Assembly: GCA_964473745.1 (NCBI GenBank)
Contig: CAYYQE010000016.1
Coordinates: 1 to 31,897, forward strand
Origin: JABJMC01 sp964473745
GTDB taxonomy: Bacteria > Patescibacteriota > Gracilibacteria > UBA1369 > UBA12473
DNA: 31,897 bases
Direction: 5' to 3'
The translations under genes and the position numbers were made by a program. Of the stretch, positions 7,271 through 13,324 are shown piece by piece (position 1 is the first letter of the stretch; every line of letters starts with the position of its first letter). The notes below the pieces were generated by a model. The model saw nothing but the letters and a program-made list of their open reading frames with translations. It was not told where the DNA came from and did not search any database.

Positions 7271-8263
7271 ATGAAACCACGTGTAGCAATCAATGGATTT
7301 GGCCGAATCGGCCGAAATGTTTTTCGAGCTAATTTAGAAAAAAACACCTGTGATATCGTTGCCATCAATGACTTAGGCGACTTACCAACCCTGGCCCATT
7401 TACTTGAATACGACTCCATGTACGGCATCCTAGACGCTGAAATCAAAGTTGCTGGAGACAAACTCATTGTAAACGGTCAAGAAATTCGGGTGCTCTCCGA
7501 ACGCGACCCTGAAAAACTCCCCTGGGCCGAAGAAAACATCGATGTTGTCGTAGAATCCACTGGCTTTTTCCGCACGCGTGAAGGAGCTTCTAAGCATTTA
7601 ACTGCTGGCGCCAAAAAAGTTGTAGTCAGCGCTCCAGGAAAAGACCTAGATTTAATGGTTGTTCTCGGAGTAAATGACGAAAATTACGATCCCAAAAATC
7701 ACCATTTAATTTCCAATGCCTCCTGCACTACTAACTGCTTGGCCCCGGTCGCCAAAGTGCTGCACGAGGAATTTGGAATTGAACACGGCCTCATGACCAC
7801 GACCCACGCCTATACCAACGACCAACGCATTTTAGACCTTCCTCACAAAGACCTGCGCCGCGCCCGCGCTGCCGCTCTCTCCATGATCCCCACCACCACC
7901 GGCGCTGCCAAAGCCGTTGGCATGGTACTACCAGAACTGGATGGTAAATTAAACGGCATGTCTCTACGCGTCCCAACCCCTACAGTATCGGTCGTAGACC
8001 TCGTGGTTACGCTCAACAAACCAGCCACCGCCGAATCTGTTAACGCCGCCCTCAAAACCGCGGCCAATGGCCCTCTCAAAGGCATCCTCGCCTACTCTGA
8101 AAAACCACTTGTCTCCATAGATTACAAAGGAAACCCGCACTCCTCCATCGTCGACAGCCTCGCCACTATGGGAATTGGCGACAACATGATTAAAATCCTA
8201 GCCTGGTACGACAATGAATGGGGTTATTCCTGTCGAGTTGTGGATCTAATTGGAAGGCTTTAA
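7271..8263 (+). CDS. gap: Type I glyceraldehyde-3-phosphate dehydrogenase, canonical NAD-type paralogue 2
   Basis: A 330-aa GAPDH close to the classical glycolytic enzyme. The Rossmann motif NGFGRIGR (8-15) is followed by AINDL with the NAD-binding Asp34. Catalytic Cys152 sits in SNASCTTNCLAP and His179 in THAYTNDQ, with the substrate-binding DLRRARAAALSMIPTTTGA and the closing AWYDNEWGYSCRVVDL. It therefore differs from the copy at 1935-2945 at the coenzyme Asp and in the Thr-Asn-Asp loop. By family rules this copy should be the NAD-dependent catabolic enzyme, with the other perhaps NADP-using. It stands as a single gene with its own upstream TATAAT shared divergently with tsaC. Confidence 0.96.
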   Translation: MKPRVAINGFGRIGRNVFRANLEKNTCDIVAINDLGDLPTLAHLLEYDSMYGILDAEIKVAGDKLIVNGQEIRVLSERDPEKLPWAEENIDVVVESTGFFRTREGASKHLTAGAKKVVVSAPGKDLDLMVVLGVNDENYDPKNHHLISNASCTTNCLAPVAKVLHEEFGIEHGLMTTTHAYTNDQRILDLPHKDLRRARAAALSMIPTTTGAAKAVGMVLPELDGKLNGMSLRVPTPTVSVVDLVVTLNKPATAESVNAALKTAANGPLKGILAYSEKPLVSIDYKGNPHSSIVDSLATMGIGDNMIKILAWYDNEWGYSCRVVDLIGRL

Positions 8264-8328
8264 AATTCTATTTCACAAAAGCCTGCAAAGTGATATATTC
8301 ACATCCTTTTTTATAAAATCATTTTCGC

Positions 8329-9102
8329 ATGGTCGATCTACCGGCCACCCCTATGCACCCTATTCCGGGCAGGCCGCCTTTTGAGATCGATCCAGCTCAA
8401 ATGGATCCTCTTGCCTTTCAGCAATTAGTCGAAGCATATTTAGTTGAACACAACATGATAGGCCTCCAGGTGCCAATCGAGGACTGCGGTGAACCACTTG
8501 CTCGCTTAACAGACATCCCTCAACTTTGGATGCCACAAAACATACCTGGACAAGTTTCAGACCCTGCAGAAATACCCCCTTTAGCCAGAAAAGGTATTTT
8601 TGAAAAACTCGAGCGAATTCAAGCAAAATTAATACCACGAGGCCTAGGTTTAAAAATCTTCTATGCTCTTCGCCCTCTTCATGTTCAAAAAAGACTACAA
8701 GAAGAAGCCAAAGCAAGAGTACGCACTGAGCGCCCTGATCTAGTTGAAGCTGATGATAAAGCAACTATTGAACAACTCTCATTCAAATATGTTGCCCCCA
8801 CTGATCTAGCTCCTCACTGCACTGGTGCTGCCGTTGATTTATGTATTTATGATCTAGAATCTGGGGAAGAACTTAATTATGGAACTGGATTTCCTGATTT
8901 CGTCCCAGAAACCATGACTGAACATCCCTCAATAACCGGCGAAGCTCGCAAAAACAGACTTGAACTTCGCGATCTAATGGCCACAGAAGGACTTTGGAAC
9001 TACCCTGGAGAATGGTGGCACTTCTGCTGTGGAGATCGAGGCTGGGCCGGCTTCACAGGGAACTCTCCCGCCATTTATGGCCCGGTCGAGGAGGCGCGCT
9101 AA
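8329..9102 (+). CDS. D-alanyl-D-alanine dipeptidase (VanX/DdpX, M15D peptidase)
   Basis: A zinc D,D-dipeptidase that hydrolyses D-Ala-D-Ala. The M15D metal and catalytic motifs are present: APHCTGAAVDL (His163, Asp170) corresponding to S-x-H-x-x-G-x-A-x-D, and GEWWHF (catalytic Glu228, ligand His231). Arg115 in ALRP probably matches the transition-state Arg. The length of 257 aa is slightly above VanX (about 202), with extra N-terminal residues and no signal peptide, so it is likely cytosolic. No vanH, vanA or vanRS genes are nearby, so a role in peptidoglycan dipeptide turnover or nutrient use is more likely than glycopeptide resistance. It is followed by the carbonic-anhydrase-like gene on the same strand. 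Confidence 0.88.
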   Translation: MVDLPATPMHPIPGRPPFEIDPAQMDPLAFQQLVEAYLVEHNMIGLQVPIEDCGEPLARLTDIPQLWMPQNIPGQVSDPAEIPPLARKGIFEKLERIQAKLIPRGLGLKIFYALRPLHVQKRLQEEAKARVRTERPDLVEADDKATIEQLSFKYVAPTDLAPHCTGAAVDLCIYDLESGEELNYGTGFPDFVPETMTEHPSITGEARKNRLELRDLMATEGLWNYPGEWWHFCCGDRGWAGFTGNSPAIYGPVEEAR

Positions 9103-9106
9103 CTTA

Positions 9107-9115
9107 TGCTACAAT
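9107..9115 (+). promoter_or_regulatory. Extended -10 of the carbonic-anhydrase-like gene
   Basis: TGCTACAAT fits TG-N-TAYAAT immediately after the dipeptidase stop codon. It would start transcription near 9122, upstream of the TTG start at 9144. No convincing -35 is visible. Confidence 0.4.
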
Positions 9116-9143
9116 CATTTGGAAAACTCTAACCCCAAACTTT

Positions 9144-9707
9144 TTGACGAGCAAATTAATCCCCATAACATCAAAAAGTGATGTTCCTCCCCAATATCAA
9201 GACACCCCTATCGGTCGATTATTGGAGTATCACAATCTTGGCCTGCAAAACGGCTCTTATTCAGAGGCAGAACTGTTAGTTGGCATGTGCATAGATAATC
9301 GCAAACAATTAAATATCCCCGAAAACTTTGCCTTTATTATCCGCGCTGGCGGGGCCAATTTAAAATACAGTGAATTTAAAGTCTCATACGCTATTGGCAT
9401 TGGCGGAATTCAACACCTCGCTCTAATCGGACATAATCACTGTGGCATGTCTGATCTAACATCTAAAAAAACTCAATTTATCAACGGCTTAGTAAAAAAC
9501 GCTGGTTGGAGTCATGAGGCCGCCGAAAAACATTTTCATCACTACTCTCCTCTGTATGAAATCGGCGACGAAATAGATTTCACCTTTAGTGAAGCCAGGA
9601 GGCTCCGCCTAAAATATCCCAAAATTACTGTTGCCCCACTCATATATCGGATCGAAGACAACTTGCTATATTTGATTAAAGACGACCTTACTGATAAGTC
9701 TCACTAA
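9144..9707 (+). CDS. Beta-carbonic-anhydrase-like protein
   Basis: About 187 aa with the beta-carbonic anhydrase signature: MCIDNR supplies the first zinc ligand Cys49 and the Asp51-Arg53 dyad, IIRAGGANL is the counterpart of the RNAGN strand, and LIGHNHCGM supplies His97 and Cys100. The family hydrates CO2 to bicarbonate with a zinc centre. Differences from classical enzymes are Asn in place of Ser in C-x-D-S-R and RAGGA in place of RNAGN, so activity or substrate may differ; some relatives act on carbonyl sulfide or carbon disulfide. The frame extends back into the dipeptidase gene to 8994, but that part is a shadow. TTG 9144 is the first usable start after the dipeptidase stop, so the exact N-terminus is uncertain. 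Its stop overlaps the convergent lipoprotein gene by 4 bp. Confidence 0.75.
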   Translation: MTSKLIPITSKSDVPPQYQDTPIGRLLEYHNLGLQNGSYSEAELLVGMCIDNRKQLNIPENFAFIIRAGGANLKYSEFKVSYAIGIGGIQHLALIGHNHCGMSDLTSKKTQFINGLVKNAGWSHEAAEKHFHHYSPLYEIGDEIDFTFSEARRLRLKYPKITVAPLIYRIEDNLLYLIKDDLTDKSH

Positions 9708-10258
9708 TCCTGCTTCTCCATACTCCATGGCCCGCTTTGGCCTGTAGTAAAGTAAAAAGTCCCAAGCACATAAGGCTTTGAACCATCTAGATGTATAGTT
9801 CCAGTAAAACTTGAACTAGCATCATGAGCAGTAATATCAATTCTTTGACCATCGATCTCATAATTAGCTGAGCCGGCTTTGGAACTTAAAACCTCACCCG
9901 CAATATACGACCGAATCGTATCTATTGTCCCGTAGTAATGATCGTAATCATCAAGACTACCAGGATGCGCATAAAGTTCACTCACCACTGGAGTTCCCTC
10001 AACATCAAGCGTCATAACCCAATTTCCTGGAAAAACAATCTCAATCGGCACTTCTTCCTCCTCTTCTTCGTCTTCTTGATCTTCATCATCAGTCACCGCA
10101 TTTTCAACGAAAAAATCAATCTCCTCCATCAAAGGATCCTCCTCTTCTCCAACATCTGGAGTCAGTCCTACCAAATCTTCCGGTTCAAACAAAAAACAAC
10201 CCCCTAACAAAAACATCACACCCACAAGTAAACTTAAAAAAGTAATTTTTTTACACAT
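9704..10258 (-). CDS. Predicted lipoprotein with acidic linker
   Basis: A 184-aa protein that starts with a basic n-region (MCKK) and a hydrophobic stretch ending in the lipobox LLGGC (Cys21), so it is expected to be lipidated and anchored outside the cytoplasmic membrane. Residues after the Cys are acidic, with an Asp/Glu run (DDEDQEDEEEEEE) as a flexible linker. A C-terminal beta-rich domain begins about FPGNWVMTLD and contains Tyr- and Gly-rich strands. I do not recognise the domain. The frame extends to a TTG at 10288, but the ATG at 10258 gives the better signal peptide. It is a single gene, divergent from the cys leader and cysM. Confidence 0.75.
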   Translation of the reverse strand: MCKKITFLSLLVGVMFLLGGCFLFEPEDLVGLTPDVGEEEDPLMEEIDFFVENAVTDDEDQEDEEEEEEVPIEIVFPGNWVMTLDVEGTPVVSELYAHPGSLDDYDHYYGTIDTIRSYIAGEVLSSKAGSANYEIDGQRIDITAHDASSSFTGTIHLDGSKPYVLGTFYFTTGQSGPWSMEKQD

Positions 10259-10334
10259 AGGAATTTGGTTAAAATTATCTTTATACAAAAATAGCGTAAT
10301 CTAGTCCCTCAAAGCAATTCTCCTTTTATTAGAT

Positions 10335-10362
10335 TTGCAATTTTTTTATTTTATGCTATGGT
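10335..10362 (+). promoter_or_regulatory. Promoter of the cys leader/cysM transcript
   Basis: TTGCAA (10335-10340) and TATGGT (10357-10362) are 16 bp apart, with TGC just before the -10 giving an extended -10. Transcription would begin at about 10368-10370, coinciding with the ATG of the leader peptide at 10369; the leader mRNA would therefore be leaderless. Confidence 0.6.
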
Positions 10363-10368
10363 AACAAC

Positions 10369-10455
10369 ATGAAACTAGCAAACACCTACAATCAGACAAA
10401 TAACTGTTGTTGCGGTCTTGGATTCGTTCCGAGGTCCGCCTGTTTGTGTTTGTGA
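10369..10455 (+). CDS. Cysteine-rich leader peptide of the cysM attenuator
   Basis: A 28-codon ORF from ATG 10369 to TGA 10455. Its hallmark is three consecutive Cys codons (TGT TGT TGC, 10405-10413) and two more in the last four sense codons (residues 25-28 read CLCL). Five of 28 residues are Cys, very high for random sequence. It sits between a promoter and an intrinsic terminator that precedes a cysteine synthase gene, the arrangement of an amino-acid-biosynthesis leader peptide. Translation probably serves as a sensor of charged tRNA-Cys; the peptide itself need not have a function. No Shine-Dalgarno exists because the predicted transcription start is at the ATG. Confidence 0.8.
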   Translation: MKLANTYNQTNNCCCGLGFVPRSACLCL

Positions 10456-10508
10456 TAATTTATAAATATTCAGACTCAGCAAGGCTCTCGGAACCCCGAG
10501 AGTTTTTT
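10411..10508 (+). promoter_or_regulatory. Cysteine-responsive transcription attenuator (alternative RNA hairpins)
   Basis: Four segments can pair alternatively. Segment 1 (about 10411-10421, overlapping the third Cys codon) can pair with segment 2 (about 10429-10439), with GCGG/CCGC and CTTGG/CCGAG helices. Segment 2 (GTTCCGAG, 10426-10433) pairs perfectly over 8 bp with segment 3 (CTCGGAAC, 10487-10494). Segment 3 (CTCTCGG, 10485-10491) pairs with segment 4 (CCGAGAG, 10496-10502) as the terminator. A ribosome stalled at the Cys codons would mask segment 1 and free segment 2 to form the 2:3 antiterminator, allowing cysM transcription when Cys-tRNA is scarce. A ribosome reaching the stop codon would cover segment 2 and let the terminator form. 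Pairings are seen in the sequence; the mechanism follows known trp/his-type attenuators. Confidence 0.8.
10485..10508 (+). terminator. Attenuator terminator upstream of cysM
   Basis: A seven-base-pair G/C-rich stem CTCTCGG/CCGAGAG with a four-base loop AACC is followed directly by TTTTTT (10503-10508). It lies 30 bp after the leader stop codon and 27 bp before the cysM ATG, so it is placed to control cysM rather than to end an upstream gene. Confidence 0.88.
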
Positions 10509-10534
10509 AGTTATTCAATTTTAATCTAAATATT

Positions 10535-11419
10535 ATGAAAAATTTATTACAAACCATCGGCAACACTCCCCTAATCAAATTGGACAAAATCCTAAGCAAT
10601 AAAAATGTAAATTTATTTGCAAAACTAGAAGGACAAAATCCCGGCGGTTCCATAAAAGATCGAGCGGCCTTATATATGATTGAACAAGCAGAAAAAAGGG
10701 GTGAGCTTAAACCAGGCAAAATCATTCTAGAGGCCACCAGTGGCAATATGGGAATTGCCCTCACCATGATCGGCGCTCAAAAAGGATACGAGGTTCACAT
10801 TCTTATGTCCGAGGGCATGAGCGAAGAACGCAAAATCATGCTTAGAGCACTTGGCGCAAAGTTGATACTCACCGATAAAACACTTGGCACCGAAGGGGCA
10901 ATAGCCAAAGCAAAAGAGCTAGTCAAAAAATCACCTTTTTTGTATTGGTTTTCTAATCAATTTAACAATCAAGACAATGTTCAAGCTCATTACCACGGAA
11001 CTGCTTCAGAAATACTACAAGAAGTCCCCAACATTGATTATTTGATCGCTGGCATTGGCACTTCTGGCACAATTATTGGGATAGCAAATAGGTTTAAAAA
11101 AGATTCCCCTAAGACAAAAATCATTGGGGTGCTTCCTCCGGCTGGTTATAAAATCCAAGGAATTCAAAATCCCAAAAAAGATTTTAGTGGCGATATCTAC
11201 AAAAACAATCTAATAGATGAATACCGACAAGTTTCGAAAGAAGATGCCTTCACAATGGCTAGGAAGGTCGCCACACAAGAGGGACTTTTTGTTGGCATGA
11301 GTTCAGGAGCAGCCCTCATCGCAGCCAGTCAAACAAGTCAATCATTGAAGGCTGGGAATATGGTTGTTATAATCCCAGATAGAGGAGAAAAATATTTAAG
11401 CACGGAGTTGTTTGCATAA
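10535..11419 (+). CDS. cysM: Cysteine synthase, CysM type (PLP-dependent)
   Basis: Forms cysteine from O-acetylserine (or O-phosphoserine in some relatives) and sulfide or thiosulfate. At 294 aa it has the family's PLP features: Schiff-base Lys41 in GGSIKDRA, the substrate loop EATSGNMG (66-73) with Met replacing the more usual Thr, the phosphate-binding GIGTSGT (173-179), and SSGAAL for the pyridine nitrogen. The segments LEGQNPGGS, AEKRGELKPG, FNNQDNVQAHY and the ending DRGEKYLSTELF resemble CysM more than CysK, and CysM enzymes can use thiosulfate. No serine acetyltransferase is adjacent. Expression is likely controlled by the Cys leader-peptide attenuator directly upstream. There is no Shine-Dalgarno before the ATG. 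Confidence 0.92.
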   Translation: MKNLLQTIGNTPLIKLDKILSNKNVNLFAKLEGQNPGGSIKDRAALYMIEQAEKRGELKPGKIILEATSGNMGIALTMIGAQKGYEVHILMSEGMSEERKIMLRALGAKLILTDKTLGTEGAIAKAKELVKKSPFLYWFSNQFNNQDNVQAHYHGTASEILQEVPNIDYLIAGIGTSGTIIGIANRFKKDSPKTKIIGVLPPAGYKIQGIQNPKKDFSGDIYKNNLIDEYRQVSKEDAFTMARKVATQEGLFVGMSSGAALIAASQTSQSLKAGNMVVIIPDRGEKYLSTELFA

Positions 11420-11423
11420 GCCC

Positions 11424-11669
11424 ATGGACCAAATCACTTTCCAATACATTCAGGCCGGAATCACCATCCTACTCGGGCTAGTGGGGGTTCTCTTGCCACA
11501 AAAATTTAACCCTTTTCAGTTTAAAAATTATGGTGTTGGGAAAGTTCTCGATGACCACCTCCCTAACAAAATCACACGTAATATCCCTAAAATTATTGGC
11601 ACTCTCCTAATCTTTGTAGGAATTTTCATCGCAGCATTAACTCCGATACTAGGGGAAATGCCTTGGTAG
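11424..11669 (+). CDS. Small two-helix membrane protein, unknown function
   Basis: An 81-aa protein with two membrane segments (about residues 6-22, ITILLGLVGVLL, and 55-75, IIGTLLIFVGIFIAAL) joined by a basic-polar loop that contains FNPFQFKNYGVGKVLDDHLPNK. The frame opens at a TTG inside cysM, but ATG 11424, 4 bp after the cysM stop, is the natural start. It probably belongs to the cysM transcript. The last base of its stop codon is the first base of the 53-bp direct repeat. I do not recognise a family. Confidence 0.6.
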   Translation: MDQITFQYIQAGITILLGLVGVLLPQKFNPFQFKNYGVGKVLDDHLPNKITRNIPKIIGTLLIFVGIFIAALTPILGEMPW

Positions 11670-11721
11670 ATTCCTTTGAATTCTTAAACTAAATCCCATG
11701 AAACTTAAAAAACCTCTCCTA
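11669..11721 (+). repeat. 53-bp perfect direct repeat, copy 1
   Basis: Identical over 53 bases to 12945-12997. This copy fills the gap between the 81-aa membrane gene and the 415-codon gene and ends with the A of the latter's ATG. It contains a remnant of the start of the 86-codon gene found after copy 2: ATG AAA CTT AAA AAA and three more codons, then TGA. It also contains the last codons of the 415-codon gene, out of context. It is therefore a duplicated gene-junction fragment. Confidence 0.95.
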
Positions 11722-12968
11722 TGATCGGAAACTACCGCCTCCCCACCAAACTCAAACAAACTATTGGGTCCGAACCCCTAGATTTTATTGCCAAAGATCA
11801 GCCGTCTACGCCTTTTGGGGTCTTAGTGTCCGTTATTTCTATGGGGATAGTTTGGATCATCCTCATGAGTTGTATTATCTATGCTTTTATCGGCCCACTC
11901 TTCCACGGAGAAGAAGTTGAAATGACCATCAACGACGTCCCCACTATTATTAGCCCAGAAAATCTAACTCCACTTATTTTACCAGTGGTGTTATTAGGAA
12001 TTTTTTGGTGCCTAGGGTTGCTTTTCCTAGTCATTGGCTTAGGCATGTTATTTAAAGGAAGAGGTTATACTGTTGGGACTGCCACCAAACTAATTTATCT
12101 CTATAAAAACAAAATCCAAACTACTAGTTGGGATCAAATAAATGGCGTTGTATCTTGCAAAGGTAATAACCGAAAAGGAAACATTCTCCTACAATTAAAA
12201 ACTGGAAAAGACATCACATTTAACGGCAAAAAACGTTTCGTCAACGACACCTTATACATGTGTGGCATCAAAAACGCTTTAGATATCAACAAAATTTGCA
12301 AAAAAAGAATCAAAAAAGAAAAAATCGACCCCAGCTCTATCTCCCCTACTGACATCAATATTTTAGAAGAAATCACTCACTCCACCTTCAAATTTAACCC
12401 CTTTCAAAAATTCAGAAAAAGATCCTTTATCGCATCTTTAAGCTTGTCCGTATTAATGCTGATCGGTTTTGGAGTGCTTGTTTACATTTCCGCCCAATCT
12501 CAATCGCAATCTGAATCTCAGACCTCATCAGAAATCGTTACTTCCGGCCAATACACTAACACCGAATATGGATTTAGCTTTGATCTCCCAACAGGTTGGG
12601 AACTTCAAAACGAAGAATCAAATGTTTGGGAAGATTTGCAAAGAATAAATTTTACTAAACCCGGTTTTATTGAGCCATTTTATGAAGCGGACACCTTAAT
12701 GGGCATCACCATCAATAACAACACCTTTCTTCTTAACTATAAATTAATGGCCTGGAATTTAAGCAAAGAATATGAAGAAAGAATCACTGTTGGAGGGAAA
12801 GAGGCCTTTTATAAAATCGGAAGACATGAATTTGGTGAATATCTAGTGGCTGTTCTTTTTCTCACCACGGACGAAGAGCCTTCGATACAACTTACTTTAC
12901 GCACTAATGAAGAGCCCTACCTCTCCGAATTTAACGCTTTACTTGATTCCTTTGAATTCTTAAACTAA
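11721..12968 (+). CDS. Membrane protein with extracytoplasmic C-terminal domain, unknown function
   Basis: A 415-aa protein with N-terminal membrane helices (about residues 32-58 and 82-108), a cytosolic segment of about 110 residues with a PH-like character (LIYLYKNKIQTTSWDQINGVV onward), a third helix (about 237-257) and a Ser/Gln linker (SAQSQSQSESQTSS). The outer domain begins YTNTEYGFSFDLPTGWE. That opening is typical of PsbP-like/DUF1795-type beta domains common on surface proteins of Gram-positive-like and CPR bacteria. The function is not known. The gene lies between the two copies of a 53-bp repeat; the second copy covers its last eight codons and the start of the next gene. Confidence 0.7.
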   Translation: MIGNYRLPTKLKQTIGSEPLDFIAKDQPSTPFGVLVSVISMGIVWIILMSCIIYAFIGPLFHGEEVEMTINDVPTIISPENLTPLILPVVLLGIFWCLGLLFLVIGLGMLFKGRGYTVGTATKLIYLYKNKIQTTSWDQINGVVSCKGNNRKGNILLQLKTGKDITFNGKKRFVNDTLYMCGIKNALDINKICKKRIKKEKIDPSSISPTDINILEEITHSTFKFNPFQKFRKRSFIASLSLSVLMLIGFGVLVYISAQSQSQSESQTSSEIVTSGQYTNTEYGFSFDLPTGWELQNEESNVWEDLQRINFTKPGFIEPFYEADTLMGITINNNTFLLNYKLMAWNLSKEYEERITVGGKEAFYKIGRHEFGEYLVAVLFLTTDEEPSIQLTLRTNEEPYLSEFNALLDSFEFLN

Positions 12969-12997
12969 ATCCCATGAAACTTAAAAAACCTCTCCTA
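12945..12997 (+). repeat. 53-bp perfect direct repeat, copy 2
   Basis: Same sequence as 11669-11721. Here it is in its native context: it spans the last codons and stop of the 415-codon gene, 5 bp of spacer, and the first eight codons of the 86-codon gene. This copy is thus the likely source and the upstream one the duplicate. The distance between equivalent positions is 1276 bp. Confidence 0.95.
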
Positions 12998-13234
12998 GTT
13001 TTTGCGGCCTGGCTGGCCCCACTGGTTGCTTACGTCATTTATAAACTACAAACTCCACCCATTCTCTGCTGGGATGGCGTAGATACTGACCCAATCACGG
13101 GCGAACTGATTAAAGTTGGTGGCTGTGGTCCAGAATACAGTCGCGCCCTCCAAATGCTAATTTGGCCAACAACAATTTGGGTGGCTATTTTGGTGGTGGT
13201 TTTAGTTGTGTGTTTTAAATTTAAAAAACTTTAG
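12974..13234 (+). CDS. Small two-helix membrane protein, unknown function
   Basis: An 86-aa protein starting MKLKKPLLVF with an N-terminal helix (about residues 7-24), an outer loop carrying three Cys (LCWDGVDTD, GGCGPEY) and a second helix (about 62-81) ending in basic KFKKL. The N-terminal helix could be an uncleaved signal anchor. It follows the 415-aa membrane protein gene by 5 bp and is probably co-transcribed. No family recognised. Confidence 0.6.
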   Translation: MKLKKPLLVFAAWLAPLVAYVIYKLQTPPILCWDGVDTDPITGELIKVGGCGPEYSRALQMLIWPTTIWVAILVVVLVVCFKFKKL

Positions 13235-13269
13235 TGAGGAAAAACTAAATAAACCTCAAAAGTTACAAA

Positions 13270-13310
13270 TTGCCAAAAACCCTTAAGCACTCTATAATTC
13301 GCAGTGCTAA
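13270..13310 (+). promoter_or_regulatory. hrcA promoter with imperfect CIRCE operator
   Basis: TTGCCA (13270-13275) and TATAAT (13293-13298) are 17 bp apart. A CIRCE-like inverted repeat TAAGCACTC-N9-CAGTGCTAA (13284-13310) brackets the -10, whose TATAAT lies in the N9 spacer. Each arm departs from the consensus TTAGCACTC/GAGTGCTAA by one base. HrcA bound here would block polymerase, giving autoregulation of hrcA-grpE. Confidence 0.9.
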
Positions 13311-13324
13311 CTTAATCTGAATTT

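Noticed and set aside
8994..9143. Upstream extension of the carbonic-anhydrase-like ORF into the dipeptidase gene
   Set aside because: The extra 50 residues are Arg/Trp/Leu-rich, out of frame with a well-supported gene, and have no counterpart in the family.
10369..10510. T-box riboswitch for cysteine upstream of cysM
   Set aside because: No T-box sequence (AGGGTGGNACCGCG-like) or specifier-loop architecture is present. The Cys codons are in an open reading frame with start and stop, which fits leader-peptide attenuation better.
12134..12376. Minus-strand ORF inside the 415-codon membrane protein gene
   Set aside because: It is a hydrophobic reading of the antisense strand with no start signals. 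The plus-strand frame is continuous and has a clear domain layout.
11669..12997. Insertion sequence or transposon flanked by the 53-bp repeats
   Set aside because: The segment encodes no transposase and the repeats have no terminal inverted repeats. They match an existing gene junction, which points to duplication by recombination or slippage.
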